Assembly: GCA_018266075.1 (NCBI GenBank)
Contig: JAFEBB010000032.1
Location: 22,264-86,263, forward strand
From: Deltaproteobacteria bacterium
GTDB lineage: Bacteria > Myxococcota > Myxococcia > Myxococcales > SZAS-1
Direction: 5' to 3'
DNA length: 64,000 bases
The notes below the pieces were generated by a model. That model saw only the letters and a list, made by a program, of their open reading frames with translations, was not told the origin of the DNA and did no database searches. Each line of letters starts with the position of its first letter. Positions within the stretch are counted from its first letter, which is position 1. The translations under genes were made by a program, and so were the position numbers. Below, in pieces: positions 31,930-39,794 of the stretch.

Positions 31930-32792
31930 GGCTGGCCCTCCAGGAAGCGCTGGAGCTCCGCGTTCGACTGCTCCGCGGCCTCGATCATGGGGAAGTGGCC
32001 GCAGCGCGGATAGGCCACGAGCTTGGCGTCGAGGTCGCGCGCGAGCCGCTCGCCGACATCCAGCGTGGTCACGCGATCCTCGCGGCCCCAGAGCAGCAGC
32101 GCCGGCTTGCGCAGCGAGCGGTACTTGAGCTGTTGCTCCGCAAAATGCATTCCCCGCACTGCAGCAAGCGCGGCGGCGCGGGTGCCCGGACGGTCGAGCG
32201 CTTTCTGTACGTCGTCCACCAGCTGCTGGGTCACGTAGCGCTGATCGTAGAAGGCGAGGGCGAGTCGCTCGTCGGGGCGCTGGTCGTAGTAGAGGCCGAA
32301 TAGCGTCTCGCCCACGCCGCGCGCGCGCGCCCATAGGAAGAACGTGGGGAGCTGCTCCTCGTAGACGTACGCGTCGTACAGCGCGATCTTCTCCACGCGA
32401 TCCGGCTGCTGAATCGCCATGGCCAGGGCGATGCTCGAGCCCCACGAGTGGGCCACGATGCTGGCCTTCTTCACGCCGCGCTGGTCGAGCAGGGCCCACA
32501 CCAGCGTGGCCTGCGCGTCGGGTGAGTAGTCGCCCTCGGGGCGATCGGTCCAGCCAAAGCCCTTCAGGTCGAGGGCGATCACGCGGTGGTTCTTCGCGAG
32601 CTGCGGCGCGACGGCGGTCCACGTCTCGAGCGAGCTCGCGAACCCGTGGAGCATGACCACCACCGGCCCGGAGCCGGTGTCGGTGTAGCGGACGCGCGCG
32701 CCTTCGACGTCGGCGTAGGTGGCGTCGGCGGGCTCGCCGGGCATGGCGCCGCGGTGGAAGCCGAGGCAGCCCGTGACCAGGGGAAGCGCCAT
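31926..32792 (-). CDS. alpha/beta hydrolase, possible lipoprotein
   Basis: 288 residues from ATG 32792 (GGAG 10 bases upstream). MALPLVTGCLG gives a lipobox but a very short signal peptide; a TTG start 15 codons upstream would give a fuller one (GQIVAGQQLWRFLL). The fold is clear: VVMLHGFASSLETW (oxyanion), AHSWGSSIALAM (nucleophile Ser), LLWGREDRVT (Asp) and PRCGHFPMIE (His). It is nearest to esterases, epoxide hydrolases and dehalogenases. First gene of the operon, preceded by a near-perfect TGTTGC-N3-GCAACA operator. Confidence 0.85.
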   Translation of the reverse strand: MALPLVTGCLGFHRGAMPGEPADATYADVEGARVRYTDTGSGPVVVMLHGFASSLETWTAVAPQLAKNHRVIALDLKGFGWTDRPEGDYSPDAQATLVWALLDQRGVKKASIVAHSWGSSIALAMAIQQPDRVEKIALYDAYVYEEQLPTFFLWARARGVGETLFGLYYDQRPDERLALAFYDQRYVTQQLVDDVQKALDRPGTRAAALAAVRGMHFAEQQLKYRSLRKPALLLWGREDRVTTLDVGERLARDLDAKLVAYPRCGHFPMIEAAEQSNAELQRFLEGQP

Positions 32793-32811
32793 CAGAAGGA
32801 ATCTCCAGAGC

Positions 32812-32828
32812 TGTTGCCCCGCAACAAT
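32812..32828. promoter_or_regulatory. PhaR-like operator upstream of the hydrolase/PHA operon
   Basis: TGTTGC-CCC-GCAACA, a perfect N3 palindrome, 20 bases upstream of the ATG at 32792 and therefore placed to block or activate transcription of the whole minus-strand operon. Same motif as at 35209, 35263 and 35822. Confidence 0.6.
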
Positions 32829-32841
32829 CTGACCCAAGGTG

Positions 32842-32869
32842 GATGTGGGAGGCGCTTCCCAGCGCCGAC
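32842..32869 (+). repeat. 28-base repeat with hairpin, copy 2
   Basis: Identical to 30326-30353. It lies in the 89-base gap between the lipoprotein stop (32882) and the hydrolase start, beside the PhaR-like operator. The GGCGCT/AGCGCC stem could act as a weak terminator for the upstream gene. Confidence 0.6.
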
Positions 32870-32881
32870 ACGATCCCTGGC

Positions 32882-33928
32882 TCACGGCGCGAGCCCCTTG
32901 AGCTCGCTGGCCTGGCCGAAGTTCACGTCCACCGGCCCGAAGTACGAGGTCTGGGACGCGGCGCTGGCCACGGTGCCGAAGCAGTCGGTGGTGAAGGCCA
33001 TGGTGCGGCTGTAGCTGAGCACGCCGCCGACTTCGCGCGTGAGCTGGGTGTCCACGCGGAGCACGGGGAAGCTGGCGTAGGGCGTCTGCGCCACGCCGGC
33101 GGCGTCCACGGTGGTGTCGTACGACTCGTAGTACGCGGTCGGCGTGACGCCCTGGAACGTCCCCGTCACCAGCGAGCTGTCGGTGCTCCAGCTGGCGTTG
33201 AGCGTGATCGGGAACTGGAGCACCACGATGGGCGGGTCGTAGGTGAGCTCGGTCTCGCTCGGGCCGCTCGCGGGCGTCGCCACGCCGAGCAGCAAGAGCT
33301 GCGTATCGGTGATTTGGAAGATGCCGAGCAGGTCCGCTCCGGCGGAGAGCGGCGTGGTGTACGACGCGCTGGGGAAGTCGTTGGCGAACCAAGCATTCGC
33401 GAGCGAGTTGGTGGTGAAGACGTCGGCGGTGCCCGGCGCGAGCACGGCGTCGAAGTCCCAGAGCGTGCCGCCGTCGTCGAGCATGGTGCCGGCGACGTCG
33501 AAGCCCGCATCGAAGACCGCGCGGTACTGCGCATGCAGTCCGGCCTGGAGCGGGAGCTCGGCGCGCGTGATGGTCGCATCGCCGTTGGGCTGACATGCGC
33601 CGGTGGTGCCGCTCGTGCTGCTGGACGTCGAGCTGGTCGTGGTGCTCGTGCTCGAGGTGCTCGTCGTCGTCGTCGCGCCGCTCGAGCCGCTGGTGGTCGT
33701 CGACGTCGTCGCGCTCGTGCTGCTGCCGGTCGACGTCGTTGAGCTGGCGGTGCTGCCCGAGCTGCCACCCGTCGAGCCTGCGGCGGTGCTGCCGCCGACG
33801 GGCGCGCAGGAGCCGTCGCTGCGGCAGACGCCCGAGGCGCAGTCTGCTGCAACGCGACATGCGCTCTGCGAGCCGGAGCACGCAGTGCACAAGAGGGCGA
33901 GGGCGGCGATGGCGACGGCGCGGTTCAC
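32882..33928 (-). CDS. lipoprotein with Ser/Thr linker, paralogue of 29489-30364
   Basis: 348 residues from a GTG one base after the MFS stop. Signal peptide AVAIAALALLCTAC; Cys-rich start (SACRVAADCASGVCRSDGSC); a Ser/Thr/Gly linker at about 45-110; then a beta-rich domain sharing PPIVVLQFPITLNASW and FTTDCFGTVASAASQ with the lipoprotein at 29489. The two bracket the hydrolase and outer-membrane protein genes, so a duplication is likely. No catalytic motif. Confidence 0.75.
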   Translation of the reverse strand: MNRAVAIAALALLCTACSGSQSACRVAADCASGVCRSDGSCAPVGGSTAAGSTGGSSGSTASSTTSTGSSTSATTSTTTSGSSGATTTTSTSSTSTTTSSTSSSTSGTTGACQPNGDATITRAELPLQAGLHAQYRAVFDAGFDVAGTMLDDGGTLWDFDAVLAPGTADVFTTNSLANAWFANDFPSASYTTPLSAGADLLGIFQITDTQLLLLGVATPASGPSETELTYDPPIVVLQFPITLNASWSTDSSLVTGTFQGVTPTAYYESYDTTVDAAGVAQTPYASFPVLRVDTQLTREVGGVLSYSRTMAFTTDCFGTVASAASQTSYFGPVDVNFGQASELKGLAP

Positions 33929-33929
33929 G

Positions 33930-35147
33930 TCAGGCCGCCTCCAGCCCGCGAATCGAGCGATCCTCGACCGCCGCCGGGCCCGTCTCACGCATGCCCATCG
34001 CGGGAATGACCACCAGCCCGTGCAGCATGGCCAGCGTGGCGAGCGCCGCGGTGAAGCCGGCGTGCTGCGCGACCGCGCCCGTGAGCGTGGGCAGCAAGAA
34101 GCCGCCGGCCTGGCCCACGAGCATGAGGAAGCCCATCGCCGCACCGGCGCGCGCCGGTCCGATGCCGGGCAGCTCGAGCGGGAGCTGGAACAGCAGCGGC
34201 GAGACGCAGCCGCCGCCGAGCGCGGCGATCATCAGGAACGCGGTGCCCATCTGGCCGGGCACGAATGCGAAAGCAAAGAGCGACACGCCGGCCACCAGCC
34301 CGCCCACGAGGAGAATCGGCCGCCGGCGCCCAAGGCGATCGGAGATCGCCGGGCCGCCGAAGTTCGCAATGGCCGCCGCCACGAGCCACAGCGCGATCGC
34401 CGGACCAACTTGCGTGAGCGCAAAGCCGCGCGCCAGCAGCGCGTGGGGCAGCGTGCCCAGCAGCGCGAGGTAGCCACCGAAGATGAGGAACTGCATGCCG
34501 CCGACGCGGAGGAGCTGCCCATCGCGGGCCAGCTTGAGCACATCGCCGATGGCCGCGTGCTTCGACGCGAGCTGCCGATCGCGCGCGAGCGCCAACCACA
34601 GCGCGGCCACGACGGCCATCGCCACACCCGCGGCCACCATGAGAGGACGCCAGCCGCCGAGGGTCGGTGCGAGGAAGGTGCGCGCCGTGAGCACGGTGAG
34701 CGCCGTGCCGAGCGTGTAGCAGAGTAGGGCGAGCCCGTTTGCGCGCGCCAGATGTTGCGGCGCAACATGGCCGGCGAGCAGCTTGGGAATCGCGGGCGCG
34801 GTGAAGCCGATGTGCAAGCCAAACGCGAACATGGAGAGGCCAAGGCCCACCGGCCCGTGCACGAGCGCCCGGCAGGCGCAGGCGAGGGCGCCGGCGATCA
34901 GCGCCAGGCCGGCAACCCGACGCGGCCCGAAGCGGTCCACCGCTGCGCCACCGACGGGAGAAGCCAGCGCGATGCCCGCCGGCGCCATGCCCCAGATCAG
35001 ACCCATCACGCCGGTGCCGAGCGAGAGCTCCTTGGCAATCTGCGGCATGAGCGGCGGGAGGAGGCTCCAGCCGAGGCCGCCTCCGATTCCCTGGGCGAGC
35101 GCTGCGAGCAGCACCGTGGAGCGGGGACGCATACCGGCTTGGACCAT
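33930..35147 (-). CDS. MFS transporter
   Basis: 405 residues with about 12 membrane helices and family signatures: AAVDRFGPRRVAGLALIAGAL in the loop between helices 2 and 3, and SDRLGRRRPILLVGGLVAGV in the equivalent loop of the second half. GGAGG is well placed before ATG 35147. It resembles CynX/NimT-like or other anion/drug members, but the substrate is not evident. It is followed by a lipoprotein gene after one base and is divergent from phaR, sharing its promoter region. Confidence 0.9.
   Translation of the reverse strand: MVQAGMRPRSTVLLAALAQGIGGGLGWSLLPPLMPQIAKELSLGTGVMGLIWGMAPAGIALASPVGGAAVDRFGPRRVAGLALIAGALACACRALVHGPVGLGLSMFAFGLHIGFTAPAIPKLLAGHVAPQHLARANGLALLCYTLGTALTVLTARTFLAPTLGGWRPLMVAAGVAMAVVAALWLALARDRQLASKHAAIGDVLKLARDGQLLRVGGMQFLIFGGYLALLGTLPHALLARGFALTQVGPAIALWLVAAAIANFGGPAISDRLGRRRPILLVGGLVAGVSLFAFAFVPGQMGTAFLMIAALGGGCVSPLLFQLPLELPGIGPARAGAAMGFLMLVGQAGGFLLPTLTGAVAQHAGFTAALATLAMLHGLVVIPAMGMRETGPAAVEDRSIRGLEAA
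34752..34768. promoter_or_regulatory. PhaR-like palindrome inside the MFS gene
   Basis: ATGTTGC-GGC-GCAACAT, with 7-base arms and the same N3 spacing as the operators upstream of phaR and the phasin gene. It is intragenic, about 380 bases inside the gene, so it may be a roadblock or accessory site. Confidence 0.4.
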
Positions 35148-35208
35148 GACAGGCCTCCGTGCGAGCGGGCGGCAAGATAGCCGCCGGGACGAACCTGTCA
35201 AGCGACAA

Positions 35209-35224
35209 TTGTTGCGGCGCACAA
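35209..35224. promoter_or_regulatory. PhaR-like operator, MFS/phaR divergent region
   Basis: TTGTTGC-GGC-GCACAA, upstream of both the MFS gene and phaR. Together with the site at 35263 it could autoregulate phaR and control the divergent MFS operon. Confidence 0.55.
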
Positions 35225-35262
35225 AAACGGCGGGTTGCGAATGCCGGAGTGGGCGACTAGGG

Positions 35263-35278
35263 TGCTGCACCGCAACGA
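35263..35278. promoter_or_regulatory. PhaR-like operator close to phaR start
   Basis: TGCTGC-ACC-GCAACG, ending 14 bases before the phaR ATG and adjoining its Shine-Dalgarno (GGGGAGG). Position suits autorepression. Confidence 0.5.
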
Positions 35279-35291
35279 GGGGAGGTCTTTC

Positions 35292-35819
35292 ATGGTCCAG
35301 GTGAAGAAGTACGGAAACCGCCGGCTCTACGACACGGAGGAGAGTCGCTACATCACGCTCGAGGAGCTGGCGGCCAAGGTGCAGGGCGGCAGCGACGTGC
35401 AGGTCGTCGACGCCAAGACCGGCGAAGACCTCACCCAGGCCACGCTGGTGCAGATCATCATGGAGAGCCGCGGGGCCGCACGGTTGCTGCCTGTGCCGCT
35501 GCTCATCCAGCTCATCCGGCTGAACCACGAGGCCCTGGGCGAGTTCCTGGGCCGCTACGTGGCCGGCGCGCTGGAGCTCTACCTCCAGGCCAAGAGCGGC
35601 GCCCAGGCCCTGGCGCCCTTCAACCCCTTCGCCACCGTGCCCTTCAGCGCCGCCGACGCCTTCTCGCGCATGCTGGGCGGGGTGATGCCGGGCTGGGGTG
35701 GCCGCCCGCCGCAGCCCGCTCCTGCTGCACCGCAACAGGGCCCGGACGACGTGGCCCGCCTGCGGCGCGAGCTCGACGAGCTGAAGCAGAGCCTGCGCAA
35801 GCGGGCGAAGAAGCGCTGA
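35292..35819 (+). CDS. phaR: PhaR-type polyhydroxyalkanoate synthesis regulator
   Basis: 175 residues. The N-terminus VKKYGNRRLYDTEESRYITLEELA is the conserved PHB/PHA accumulation regulator DNA-binding domain, followed by the TLVQIIMESRG region and a C-terminal coiled coil (DDVARLRRELDELKQSLRK). Known PhaR proteins bind both PHA polymer and DNA, repressing phasin genes until granules form. ATG 35292 follows GGGGAGG. Palindromes fitting an operator lie upstream of this gene and of the phasin gene. Another such palindrome (35723-35737) is inside its 3' end. Confidence 0.93.
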   Translation: MVQVKKYGNRRLYDTEESRYITLEELAAKVQGGSDVQVVDAKTGEDLTQATLVQIIMESRGAARLLPVPLLIQLIRLNHEALGEFLGRYVAGALELYLQAKSGAQALAPFNPFATVPFSAADAFSRMLGGVMPGWGGRPPQPAPAAPQQGPDDVARLRRELDELKQSLRKRAKKR

Positions 35820-35821
35820 AA

Positions 35822-35837
35822 TTGTGCACCGCAACAA
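35822..35837. promoter_or_regulatory. PhaR-like operator upstream of the phasin gene
   Basis: TTGTGC-ACC-GCAACAA flanked by AAA and ATT, the most extended of these palindromes, lying in the 102-base phaR-phasin gap. This position matches the phasin-promoter site of PhaR described in other bacteria. Confidence 0.6.
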
Positions 35838-35921
35838 ATTTCGCTTGACGGATTCGTCGGGGTGGCTACCTTCTCGCGGCTGTAAGCCAACCCGCGGCCG
35901 CGCGCCGCACGGAGAAATCCC

Positions 35922-36191
35922 ATGAGCGAGAAGAACGTGAACGTGGCTGGTCCGATGGCCGATGCGTGGAAGAAGGGCGTCGAGGAGAACATGGCCCGCG
36001 TGCAGGCCGGCTTCGAGGAGCTGGCCAAGCTGGAGCAGATGGCCACCGAGCAGACCCGGGTGCTGCTGAACGACATCGCCCGCCTGCAGCAGGAAGGCCT
36101 GACCTGGGCCACCAAGGTGAACGCCGAGTGGCGCAAGGTGGGCATGGACGCCTTCCGCAAGAGCGCCGAGCTCTTCACCCCCAAGGCCTAA
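35922..36191 (+). CDS. phasin-like granule protein
   Basis: 89 residues, wholly helical and amphipathic (ADAWKKGVEENMARVQAGFE, LLNDIARLQQEGLTWATKVN, AEWRKVGMDAFRKSAELF). The pattern fits phasins, which coat PHA granules. It sits between phaR and a phaC-like gene, with four bases before the latter, and has a PhaR-like operator upstream. Confidence 0.8.
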   Translation: MSEKNVNVAGPMADAWKKGVEENMARVQAGFEELAKLEQMATEQTRVLLNDIARLQQEGLTWATKVNAEWRKVGMDAFRKSAELFTPKA

Positions 36192-36195
36192 GACC

Positions 36196-37272
36196 ATGAG
36201 CGACGCCGCCATGCCGAGGACGGATGCAGGCACTTCGGGTGGGCCGCCCTCGCTTGGCGGCGCGCCGTGGAAGCCGGGGATGCCCGTCACCCCGAAGGAC
36301 GTGATCTGGCGCGACGGGATCGCGCAGCTCTACCGGTTCCGCCCCGCGGTGGGCGCGCCGCGCGACGCGAAGGCGCTGCCGGTGCTGCTGGTGCCGTCGA
36401 TCATCAACCGCTGGTACGTGCTCGACCTGCGCCCCACCGCGACGCTCGCGGGCGCGCTGGTGAAGGCCGGGCTCGACGTCTACTGCCTGGATTGGGGCGC
36501 GCCCGAGGACGAGGACCGCTTCCTGAACTGGGACGATCTGCAGGCTCGCCTGGGCCGCGCCGTCCGCAAGACCCTTCGCGACGCGGGCACCAAGAAGCTG
36601 AGCATGCTCGGCTACTGCATGGGTGCCACGTTGGCCAGCATCTACGCTGCGCTGCACAACGAAGAGATCGGCGGCCTGGTGAACCTGGCCGGGCCGATCG
36701 ACTTCTCGCAGGGTGGCTTCCTGGCGCACATGACCGACAAGCGCTGGTTCGATCCCGAGGCCATCGCCTCCGCCGGCAACATGGGCGCTGCGCAGATGCA
36801 GGCGGGCTTCGCCGCGCTGCGGCCCACGCTCAACGTGGCCAAGTGGGTGGGCTGGCTGGACCGCGCCCACCTCCCCGAGGCGCGGGAGAGCTTCGACGCG
36901 CTGGAGAGCTGGTCGGGCGACAACATCGCGTTCCCGGCCGCGGCGTACGCGACGTACATCCGCGAGCTGTACCAGGAGAACCGGCTCGTCCGCGGCGAGC
37001 ACTTTGTTGCGGGGCAGCGTGTGTCGCTGGGGAAGATCACCTGCCCGATTCTGACCGTCGTGGCCGAGAAGGACACCATCTGCCCGCCGCCTGCAGCCAA
37101 GGCCCTCAACGAGCACTCCGGCTCCAGCGACGCCCAGGTGCTCGCCGTGCCCGGGGGCCACGTGGGCGCCGTGGTGGGAGGGAAGGCCGCGACGCTGCTA
37201 TACCCCGCGCTCGCCCGCTGGTTCGGGGCCCGAACGCGATCTGCTTTGCGCAACGCGAAATCCCAACTGTGA
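36196..37272 (+). CDS. phaC: second PhaC-like polyhydroxyalkanoate synthase
   Basis: 358 residues, homologous to the synthase at 26415 (LLVPSIINRWYVLDLRP, CLDWGAPEDEDRF). The nucleophile motif is GYCMGAT (Cys141; Ala replaces the second Gly of the GxCxGG box), with Asp293 in AEKDTICPP and His322 in VPGGHVGAVVGG. Length and motifs point to the class III type or a relative. It is followed after 19 bases by an SDR reductase, a common substrate supplier for PHA. A PhaR-like half-site palindrome lies within it (37004-37019). Confidence 0.88.
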   Translation: MSDAAMPRTDAGTSGGPPSLGGAPWKPGMPVTPKDVIWRDGIAQLYRFRPAVGAPRDAKALPVLLVPSIINRWYVLDLRPTATLAGALVKAGLDVYCLDWGAPEDEDRFLNWDDLQARLGRAVRKTLRDAGTKKLSMLGYCMGATLASIYAALHNEEIGGLVNLAGPIDFSQGGFLAHMTDKRWFDPEAIASAGNMGAAQMQAGFAALRPTLNVAKWVGWLDRAHLPEARESFDALESWSGDNIAFPAAAYATYIRELYQENRLVRGEHFVAGQRVSLGKITCPILTVVAEKDTICPPPAAKALNEHSGSSDAQVLAVPGGHVGAVVGGKAATLLYPALARWFGARTRSALRNAKSQL

Positions 37273-37291
37273 GTCTCGAGGAGAACCGCAC

Positions 37292-38038
37292 ATGCAACTC
37301 AAGGATCTGAAGATCATCGTCACTGGCGCTGCCCGCGGCATGGGCGCGCACTTCGCCAAGCGGCTCGCCGAGGCCGGAGCCAAGGTCGCCGCCGGCGACG
37401 TGGCCGAGGACGCGCTCAAGGAGCTCGCGCCCCACGGCATCAAGACCCGCAAGCTCGACGTGAGCAACGAGGCCGACGTCGAGGCCTTCGTGGCCTGGGC
37501 CCACCAGGAGCTCGGCGGCCTCAACGGCCTCATCAACAACGCGGGCATCCTCCGCGACGGCCTGCTGGTGAAGAAGGACAAGACCACCGGCGAGATCAAG
37601 AAGCTCTCCACCGCCGACTGGAACGCGGTCATCGGCGTAAACCTCTCCGGCGCCACGTTCATGGTGCGCGAGACGGTGGCCAAGATGGCGGCGAGCGGTG
37701 AGAAGGGCGTCATCGTGAACATGAGCTCGGTGGCGCGGCACGGAAACCGCGGCCAGTCGAACTACGTATCGGCGAAGGCGGCGCTCGCGGCCAACACCCT
37801 CACCTGGGCGCGCGAGTTCGCGCCGTTCGGCATCCGCGTGGGCGCCATCGCCCCGGGCATGATCGAGACGCCCATGACCCAGGGCATGAACCAGAAGGCC
37901 CGCGACGCCCTGGTGGCCAACGTGCCCGTGGGCCGCATCGGCGTGCCCGAGGACATCTGGCTGGCGGTGAAGTTCGTGCTCGAGTGCGACTACTTCGACG
38001 GCCGCACCATCGACGTGGACGGCGGCCTCGCAATGTAA
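37292..38038 (+). CDS. SDR-family reductase (PhaB/FabG-like)
   Basis: 248 residues with the complete SDR layout: cofactor motif VTGAARGMG (10-18), INNAG (81-85), Ser in VNMSSVARHG (about 145), and YVSAK (Tyr158, Lys162). Such enzymes reduce 3-oxoacyl thioesters to 3-hydroxyacyl thioesters; beside a PHA synthase the acetoacetyl-CoA reductase role is likely. A FabG or other alcohol dehydrogenase role is not excluded. Last gene of the phaR-phasin-phaC cluster. Confidence 0.88.
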   Translation: MQLKDLKIIVTGAARGMGAHFAKRLAEAGAKVAAGDVAEDALKELAPHGIKTRKLDVSNEADVEAFVAWAHQELGGLNGLINNAGILRDGLLVKKDKTTGEIKKLSTADWNAVIGVNLSGATFMVRETVAKMAASGEKGVIVNMSSVARHGNRGQSNYVSAKAALAANTLTWAREFAPFGIRVGAIAPGMIETPMTQGMNQKARDALVANVPVGRIGVPEDIWLAVKFVLECDYFDGRTIDVDGGLAM

Positions 38039-38066
38039 CGAAGTCGTTACGTAACGAGTCTGTTAC
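38035..38066. repeat. tandem GTAAC-N6-GTTAC palindromes, copies 5 and 6
   Basis: GTAAC-gaagtc-GTTAC immediately followed by GTAAC-gagtct-GTTAC. The stop codon TAA of the SDR gene is part of the first arm. Two adjacent copies of the window-wide N6 palindrome with one changed outer base (G/C instead of T/A). A terminator role is possible but no U-run follows. Confidence 0.6.
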
Positions 38067-38108
38067 GTCAGGAGCCCGTTCGTCCCGCGTTGGGATGGGC
38101 GGGCTTCG

Positions 38109-39794
38109 TCATTGCTGGCTGAGATCGAACCGTTCGAAGCAGCGCCCGAGGAAGAGCACCCCGAACGCCGCCTCGACGAGCAGCACCAGCGCGCCCGCGG
38201 CCGCACCCAGCACCACCGCGAGCGGTCCCCAGCCCGCGCCCAGCGCCACGAGCGCGAACACACCCGCGCCCACCACGCCCGCCGGAATCAGACCCAGCGC
38301 GGCGGCGAGCAGGGTGCCGATGAGCGTGAGCATGCGCTGGCCCATGGCCTCGATGCCGCGCGGCCCCTGCACGCCCGACTGCACCCAGCCGGGAAACAAC
38401 AGCACGCCTGCGTTCTGCACGATCACCAGGCAGAGGTTCACCGGCGGCAGCAGGAGCGCGAGCCCGAGCGCGGTGCCGGCGCGGCCGGCGAAGGCGAGCG
38501 TCGACGCGGGGATGATGAGCGTGGCGCCGAGCAGGCAGCACCACTGCGCCGCGGCCACGACGGTCGCCGGCGCGAGCACCTCGCCGGCGGCCACTTGCCA
38601 GCCGCGCAAGGGCAGGGTGCGGAGCATGTCGATGTTGGGCAGGTCGAGGCGGAAGTCGAGGCGGTACACCTGGGTGCCGAAGAGCGTGAAGTAGCCCGCG
38701 AGGATCACCAGACACCCGGCCGCAATGACGCGGCGCTCATCTCCCGTCGCCATCAGCACCGGAACCATCGCCAGCGCGAAGAGGATCGCGAAGGCGATGC
38801 CCATACGCAGCGAGAGCAGCCGCACGCCCGCGGTGAGGTTCTTCCAGAGCAGCGCGACGATCGGGCTACCCGAGGCAGAGAGCCGCCAGGGCGCCTTGGC
38901 CGCGCGGAGCGGGAGCTGGCCGCGTCGCCTCGCCTCGAGGCGCTTACCGCGGCGCTCGGCGGCGGCGATCGAGGCTTCTTGAAAGTTCGCGTCGGTCGTA
39001 AGCGCCCACGTGTAGTGCGCGCCCAGCGAGAGCAGCGCGAACGCGAGCGACAGCGGCAGCGTGCTCCCCGGTAACGCGAGCGCGACCTCCAACGCCGGCC
39101 GGATTGGCGCGGAGACCCAGCGCAGCGGGCCCGCACCGAACGCGTCGAGGAACCAGGTCTGCACCTCGGGCGCGGTGCTTGGGAAAGGCACGCGGTAGAT
39201 CGTGTAGCCCATGGCGCCCACGATGGCCGCGGGCACGAGCAGCGCCAGGAGCCGCCTCGCGCCGCCGGCCACGCCGTGCTCGAGCAAGCTCCCGCGCGTG
39301 AGCGACGCGGAGATGTTGTGCAAGCCGAGCGTGGCCACGCCCATCCACGCGCCGATGAAGAAGCGCACGTTGGGCGCGCCGATGCGATGGCCCAGGCCCC
39401 AGGTCAGGAACAGCGCGGTGAACGCCGAGAAGAAGAGCGTGCGCGCGAGCTTGTAGTGCACGAGCGCGCGGCGCGTGAGCGGCGCGGGAAACAGGAACTG
39501 AATCTCCGCTTCGCTGAAGGTGAGGCTGGCCTCGTCGCCGCCGAAGGTCCAGGTCCAGAGCACGATGAGAAGGAAGAGCGCGAGCATGCCCGCGCCGAGC
39601 ACGGTGCTCTCCACGCTCAGCGCGAGCCCGTGCGTGGGCCGCATGCCGTGCCGCGCGAAGATGCTCCAGAGGTAGAAGAAGCCCATCGCCGACGCCGCCA
39701 GGTAGCGCGGCTGGCGCAGCCGCTGGAGCTGGCGGCGCAAGAGGTTGCGCAGCGTCGCGGTGGTGATGAACATCAGCACCGCCACGGCCTTCAT
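38109..39794 (-). CDS. ABC exporter permease subunit
   Basis: 561 residues with about 12 hydrophobic segments and a charged central loop (ERRGKRLEARRRGQLPLRAA). The layout resembles putative ABC-2-like exporter permeases. It overlaps the stop of the upstream ATPase gene by four bases (ATGA). Substrate unknown. The DNA converges with the PHA cluster. Confidence 0.82.
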   Translation of the reverse strand: MKAVAVLMFITTATLRNLLRRQLQRLRQPRYLAASAMGFFYLWSIFARHGMRPTHGLALSVESTVLGAGMLALFLLIVLWTWTFGGDEASLTFSEAEIQFLFPAPLTRRALVHYKLARTLFFSAFTALFLTWGLGHRIGAPNVRFFIGAWMGVATLGLHNISASLTRGSLLEHGVAGGARRLLALLVPAAIVGAMGYTIYRVPFPSTAPEVQTWFLDAFGAGPLRWVSAPIRPALEVALALPGSTLPLSLAFALLSLGAHYTWALTTDANFQEASIAAAERRGKRLEARRRGQLPLRAAKAPWRLSASGSPIVALLWKNLTAGVRLLSLRMGIAFAILFALAMVPVLMATGDERRVIAAGCLVILAGYFTLFGTQVYRLDFRLDLPNIDMLRTLPLRGWQVAAGEVLAPATVVAAAQWCCLLGATLIIPASTLAFAGRAGTALGLALLLPPVNLCLVIVQNAGVLLFPGWVQSGVQGPRGIEAMGQRMLTLIGTLLAAALGLIPAGVVGAGVFALVALGAGWGPLAVVLGAAAGALVLLVEAAFGVLFLGRCFERFDLSQQ

